Source of the DNA: Elusimicrobiota bacterium
Lineage (GTDB): Bacteria > Elusimicrobiota > Elusimicrobia > 2-02-FULL-39-32
Direction: 5' to 3'
DNA: 7,839 nt
Assembly: GCA_016193115.1 (NCBI GenBank)
Contig: JACPSV010000258.1
Span: 1-7,839, forward strand
Part shown: piece by piece, positions 5,160 through 7,839 of the stretch
Numbering within the stretch: position 1 is the first letter of the stretch
Layout of the letters: the number at the start of each line of letters is the position of its first letter
The notes under the pieces: model-generated
Told to the model about the DNA's origin: nothing
The model's input: the letters and a program-made list of their open reading frames with translations, nothing else
Database searches by the model: none
Program-made: the position numbers and the translations under genes

Positions 5160-6713
5160 GGATGCAGGCACCGTCACCGTGAATGTGGTTCCTTTCCCAA
5201 CCCGCGATTCCACCTTCACGGTTCCTCCGTGCACTTCCACCAGTTTCTTGACCAGAGCCAGCCCCAACCCCGCGCCTTGCACCTGACCCGTAAACGATTC
5301 TTCAATTTGATAGAACTTCAGAAATATTTTCCCGGTCTCTTCCGACGGGATCCCGCGTCCGTCATCCTCAATCGAAAGAGAAATAAATTGGGAGTCCGAA
5401 CCCGCAAAAATCCGAACCTTCTTAGAATCTTTAGTGTTGAACTTGATTGCATTTTCCAGAAGACAGCGCAGGATAGCGCGGAACTTTTCCCCATCCACAG
5501 GACACGGCGGCAACGGGTCCAAGGAAGGATCCAGTTCCACAATCACTTTTTTGTCGTCCAGGATCGTGCGCATGCCCGCCAAAATATCGAGCACAATTTT
5601 TTTCAAGATCTGCGGTTTTTTTTCGATCTTCATCTCTTCGGCTTCCACGAGAGAAAAAGTAATCAGGTTCTCTACAAGCTGTTTAAGATGAATGCCTTGC
5701 GCATGGATGGATTCGATCCCTTTCTTAAAGACGGGACTCATTTTGACCAGGTCCTCGTCTTCTAACAGGATCGGAGTGTATCCCGTAATGGCCACGAGAG
5801 GCGTTTTCAGCTTATGTGAGATCAAAGAGAGAAAATCTCTTTTCAATTTTTCCTGTTTCTTCTCTAAAGTCACGTCCCGCAAAACCACCAACGTGGCGAT
5901 CCACACATTTTTCTCAGACACAATCTTTTTGATGATACCGGAAAGAATGAACGTTTTCCCTTCGTTCCGGGCGGCGTCAAACTCCATCCAGTCTTCATTT
6001 CCTTTCAGGAAAGGTTGTAGGGAAGGGTTGATCGTAAAGGAACGGAATATCTGCCAGAGATTGTGTTCTCCTAACCGGTCCCGATCCATGCCCAGGAACT
6101 GGCAGGCCGCAGGGTTCGCCAGAGCGATGACGCCTTGTTCGTCACAAAAGAGAGCGCCGTCCGCCATTTGGGCGAAAATCGTTTCGAATTTATCTTTTTC
6201 TTGCTTTAAAGAAGAGAAGAGTCTGGCATTTTGGATGGCCACTCCCGCCTGCGCCGCAAAAGATTCCAGAACTTCCTGGTCTTCAACGGTAAAACCCTGG
6301 GTGTCCTTGCGGTTGATGGCTTGCACGACCCCCAAAAGTTTTCCTTGGTAAACCATGGGAACGCACAGGATGGAACGGGTCACAAACTTGGTCTTTTGGT
6401 CCGCTTTCCGGGTCCAGCGCGGATCGCTGGAAGGATCATTCACGATCAGGGCTTTGCTCTCTTGGGCAACCCAGCCCGCAATCCCTTCACCCAACTTGAG
6501 TCGGATCGTTCGCAGATCTTTACCCGCGTCCCCCAAAGCAACGTCAAACGTCAATTCGTTGGTCTTTTCATCCAATATAAGCAGAGATCCGGTTTCAGCG
6601 CAGACCACTTCAGCCGCCTGTTCCAAAACCACCTTTAACAGTTTGTCTAAATCTAATGTGGAGGCAAGGATTCGGTTTGCTTTGAGAAGATGATCAATAT
6701 CCGAAAGTTTCAT
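5157..6713 (-). CDS. Soluble GAF-PAS sensor histidine kinase
   Basis: This 518-residue protein should autophosphorylate on a histidine and pass the phosphate to a response regulator not seen here. The visible domains are: a GAF domain at about 19-165 (core motif ILCVPMVYQGKLLGVVQAI); a PAS domain at about 172-285; a HisKA dimerisation helix with the H-box ISHKLKTPL and phospho-acceptor His300; and a HATPase domain at about 405-517 with N box LLENAIKFN, G1 box DDGRGIP at 450-456 and G2 box GAGLGLA at 480-486. No membrane segment is visible, so it should sense a cytoplasmic signal. I chose the ATG at 6711-6713 (MKLSDIDHLL). It forms TGATG with the barrel stop, suggesting translational coupling. 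The longer open frame begins at a TTG inside the barrel gene and adds 30 unlikely residues. The residue after the phospho-acceptor His is Lys301, where Glu or Asp is usual. The last codons overlap tldD in a second TGATG. Confidence 0.93.
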   Translation of the reverse strand: MKLSDIDHLLKANRILASTLDLDKLLKVVLEQAAEVVCAETGSLLILDEKTNELTFDVALGDAGKDLRTIRLKLGEGIAGWVAQESKALIVNDPSSDPRWTRKADQKTKFVTRSILCVPMVYQGKLLGVVQAINRKDTQGFTVEDQEVLESFAAQAGVAIQNARLFSSLKQEKDKFETIFAQMADGALFCDEQGVIALANPAACQFLGMDRDRLGEHNLWQIFRSFTINPSLQPFLKGNEDWMEFDAARNEGKTFILSGIIKKIVSEKNVWIATLVVLRDVTLEKKQEKLKRDFLSLISHKLKTPLVAITGYTPILLEDEDLVKMSPVFKKGIESIHAQGIHLKQLVENLITFSLVEAEEMKIEKKPQILKKIVLDILAGMRTILDDKKVIVELDPSLDPLPPCPVDGEKFRAILRCLLENAIKFNTKDSKKVRIFAGSDSQFISLSIEDDGRGIPSEETGKIFLKFYQIEESFTGQVQGAGLGLALVKKLVEVHGGTVKVESRVGKGTTFTVTVPAS

Positions 6714-6715
6714 CA
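6711..6715 (-). other. TGATG stop/start overlap, barrel to kinase
   Basis: The barrel stop TGA (6713-6715) and kinase start ATG (6711-6713) share one base. No clear Shine-Dalgarno sequence precedes the ATG, so kinase synthesis probably depends on ribosomes finishing the barrel gene. Confidence 0.8.
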
Positions 6716-7839
6716 ATAATCGTAGAGGATGCCGAACAGGTACGTGAACGTGGTATAGTTGTAACGGTATGTTTTTTCGTATTTCATGTTGGATCGGGAC
6801 CAACCGAAATTGGTGAGCGCGTGCAATTTGAAGTTGCGGTGGATGGGGTATGTTAAGGAAAGGTTGGCGTAATATTCGTTGGTATGAACAGAGCCGGAAC
6901 CGTAATTGCCGTTTGAGTCTTGCACGGGACGATCCGTATAGTTGCGGCGCAAGTAACTGAAACCGGGCGTCAGGACAATCGGGTTTTTTCCAAAAAGAAA
7001 ATTGAATCCGCTGGAAACGGAAAAGTCGCGGTAAGAATAGTACGTGGCGTTAAACTGCGTCTTTTTGGCGTCGTAATTGTTTTGATCCGATTTAAGCTGA
7101 GCGAAGTTCCCTTTAATGTCCGTTACCAAACCCACGTCCTCCGTCAACGCCAATGGGAAAGAGCCGCCCAGAGCGACGGTTTGGTGAGCGTCCCGCCTGA
7201 GATCCCCGGAAAGGTCCCCGCTGACCAAAACAATTTTCTGATCCGCAAAGTTCCGAAACGTGTAGAAATAGGAGAACTCCGCTTTGCCTTTTCTCTCGTT
7301 CAGAAACGGAAACGGGAAGTTTGCGCTCAGATAAACTCCGTGGTTCGTGGTGTCTAAAGTGTCCGCGGTCGCGTTTTCCCGTCCTAAATCTTTCTGCTGA
7401 GATTCCAGGGAAGTAAAGTTTCTAAAGTCTATCCAGTAAAAATCGTATCCTCCCCGCACCGAGACCTCTTTGCTGTAGATCCATTCCGTCTCCAGATTGG
7501 CGGACGGTTTCTGGAAATCGTATAGACCTTTTCCCCACTGCTCGTCCGTCGTCTCTTTCAAAAGTTGGATCCGATACCCGCCGCCCAGCTTGTACCGCCA
7601 ACTCTGGTTGGGCGAAAAAACGCCTTTCAGATTGAACGCGTGATCCTGCGTTTGCTGGAAAAGAGTGCCGCCGCCCACGAGTTCCTGAACGGATTTCGTT
7701 CCTCGCCAGGATGAGGACAGAGTCGGCAGAAGAGACCATTGCTCGTTGACTTGGATCGCGGGAGACGCGAGCAGACTGATGTTTCCGGAAAGATTGGACT
7801 CCTGCGTGTCAAAAACGTATTGCCCTCCCAGAAGACGGC
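6713..7839 (-). CDS. Outer-membrane beta-barrel protein, C-terminal part (5' end outside window)
   Basis: The reading frame is open from the right edge of the window to a TGA at 6713-6715, giving 374 visible residues. A GTG at 7676-7678 is possible as a start, but 53 in-frame codons precede it with no stop and the same strand-like pattern, so I treat the gene as 5'-truncated. The protein shows many short amphipathic stretches with alternating aromatic and polar residues, for example VSVRGGYDFYWIDF, KAEFSYFYTFRNF and FKLHALTNFGWSRS. They are separated by polar loops rich in Asn, Asp and Gly, as in an outer-membrane beta barrel. The chain ends in an aromatic-rich strand (TTFTYLFGILYDY) with a terminal Tyr, compatible with a Bam recognition signal. 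No plug domain, TonB box or signal peptide is visible because the N-terminus is missing. The exact family was not recognised; porin-like or TonB-dependent receptor are both possible. The stop codon overlaps the next gene's start. Confidence 0.75.
   Translation of the reverse strand, partial: RLLGGQYVFDTQESNLSGNISLLASPAIQVNEQWSLLPTLSSSWRGTKSVQELVGGGTLFQQTQDHAFNLKGVFSPNQSWRYKLGGGYRIQLLKETTDEQWGKGLYDFQKPSANLETEWIYSKEVSVRGGYDFYWIDFRNFTSLESQQKDLGRENATADTLDTTNHGVYLSANFPFPFLNERKGKAEFSYFYTFRNFADQKIVLVSGDLSGDLRRDAHQTVALGGSFPLALTEDVGLVTDIKGNFAQLKSDQNNYDAKKTQFNATYYSYRDFSVSSGFNFLFGKNPIVLTPGFSYLRRNYTDRPVQDSNGNYGSGSVHTNEYYANLSLTYPIHRNFKLHALTNFGWSRSNMKYEKTYRYNYTTFTYLFGILYDY

Noticed and set aside
5692..6351. 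Long forward-strand open frame of 219 codons, and others such as 5229-5765 and 6231-6638
   Set aside because: They lie fully inside the histidine kinase gene on the other strand. Their translations show no domain or membrane pattern, and they have no gene-like spacing.
6714..6803. N-terminal extension of the kinase by 30 residues from a TTG
   Set aside because: It lies within the barrel's last strands, gives a His/Pro-rich sequence unlike a GAF kinase N-terminus, and ignores the TGATG overlap.
1..7839. tRNA or rRNA genes, CRISPR arrays, insertion sequences, attachment sites
   Set aside because: Coding genes fill the window; no direct-repeat arrays, transposase motifs or tRNA-like cloverleaf segments were noticed.

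Overview
The window is one uninterrupted block of eight genes, all read on the minus strand, with almost no non-coding DNA. In transcription order (right to left) they are: the C-terminal part of an outer-membrane beta-barrel protein (cut by the right edge); a soluble GAF-PAS histidine kinase; a TldD-type metalloprotease; an exported cyclophilin-type peptidyl-prolyl isomerase; an exported HEAT-repeat protein built from two homologous halves; ExbB; ExbD; and the N-terminal part of a TonB-like protein (cut by the left edge). The barrel gene extends past the first plausible start codon to the edge. The TonB-like gene begins at a GTG inside the exbD stop codon.

The junctions point to one polycistronic unit. 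There are TGATG one-base overlaps at barrel/kinase and kinase/tldD, a 31-nt gap with a strong AGGAGG before the isomerase, a 5-nt gap before the HEAT gene, an ATGA overlap into exbB, a 14-nt gap before exbD, and a GTGA overlap into the TonB-like gene. No promoter, terminator, RNA gene, mobile element or CRISPR array was found, and no stretch above 31 bases lacks a gene.

The organism is a diderm (Gram-negative) bacterium: it has an outer-membrane barrel, two proteins with signal peptides, and a proton-motive-force transducer of the ExbB-ExbD-TonB type. Base composition looks near 50% GC by eye. The mix of genes fits a deep-branching lineage (Omnitrophota, Elusimicrobiota or Nitrospirota are possibilities), but nothing here fixes the phylum.

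Functionally, most of the unit concerns the cell envelope: a barrel in the outer membrane, a folding helper and a HEAT scaffold in the periplasm, and an energised inner-membrane motor. The most unusual element is the HEAT protein. Its two halves are about 50% identical over their best-conserved part. A sequence closely resembling a TonB box (EPLVVTAPR) sits at the start of the second half, with a weaker counterpart at the same relative position in the first. Because it lies directly upstream of exbB-exbD-tonB, it may be a periplasmic partner of the motor. This is inference. A Tol-type (TolQ-TolR-TolA) identity for the motor cannot be excluded, because the gene that would decide it runs out of the window.
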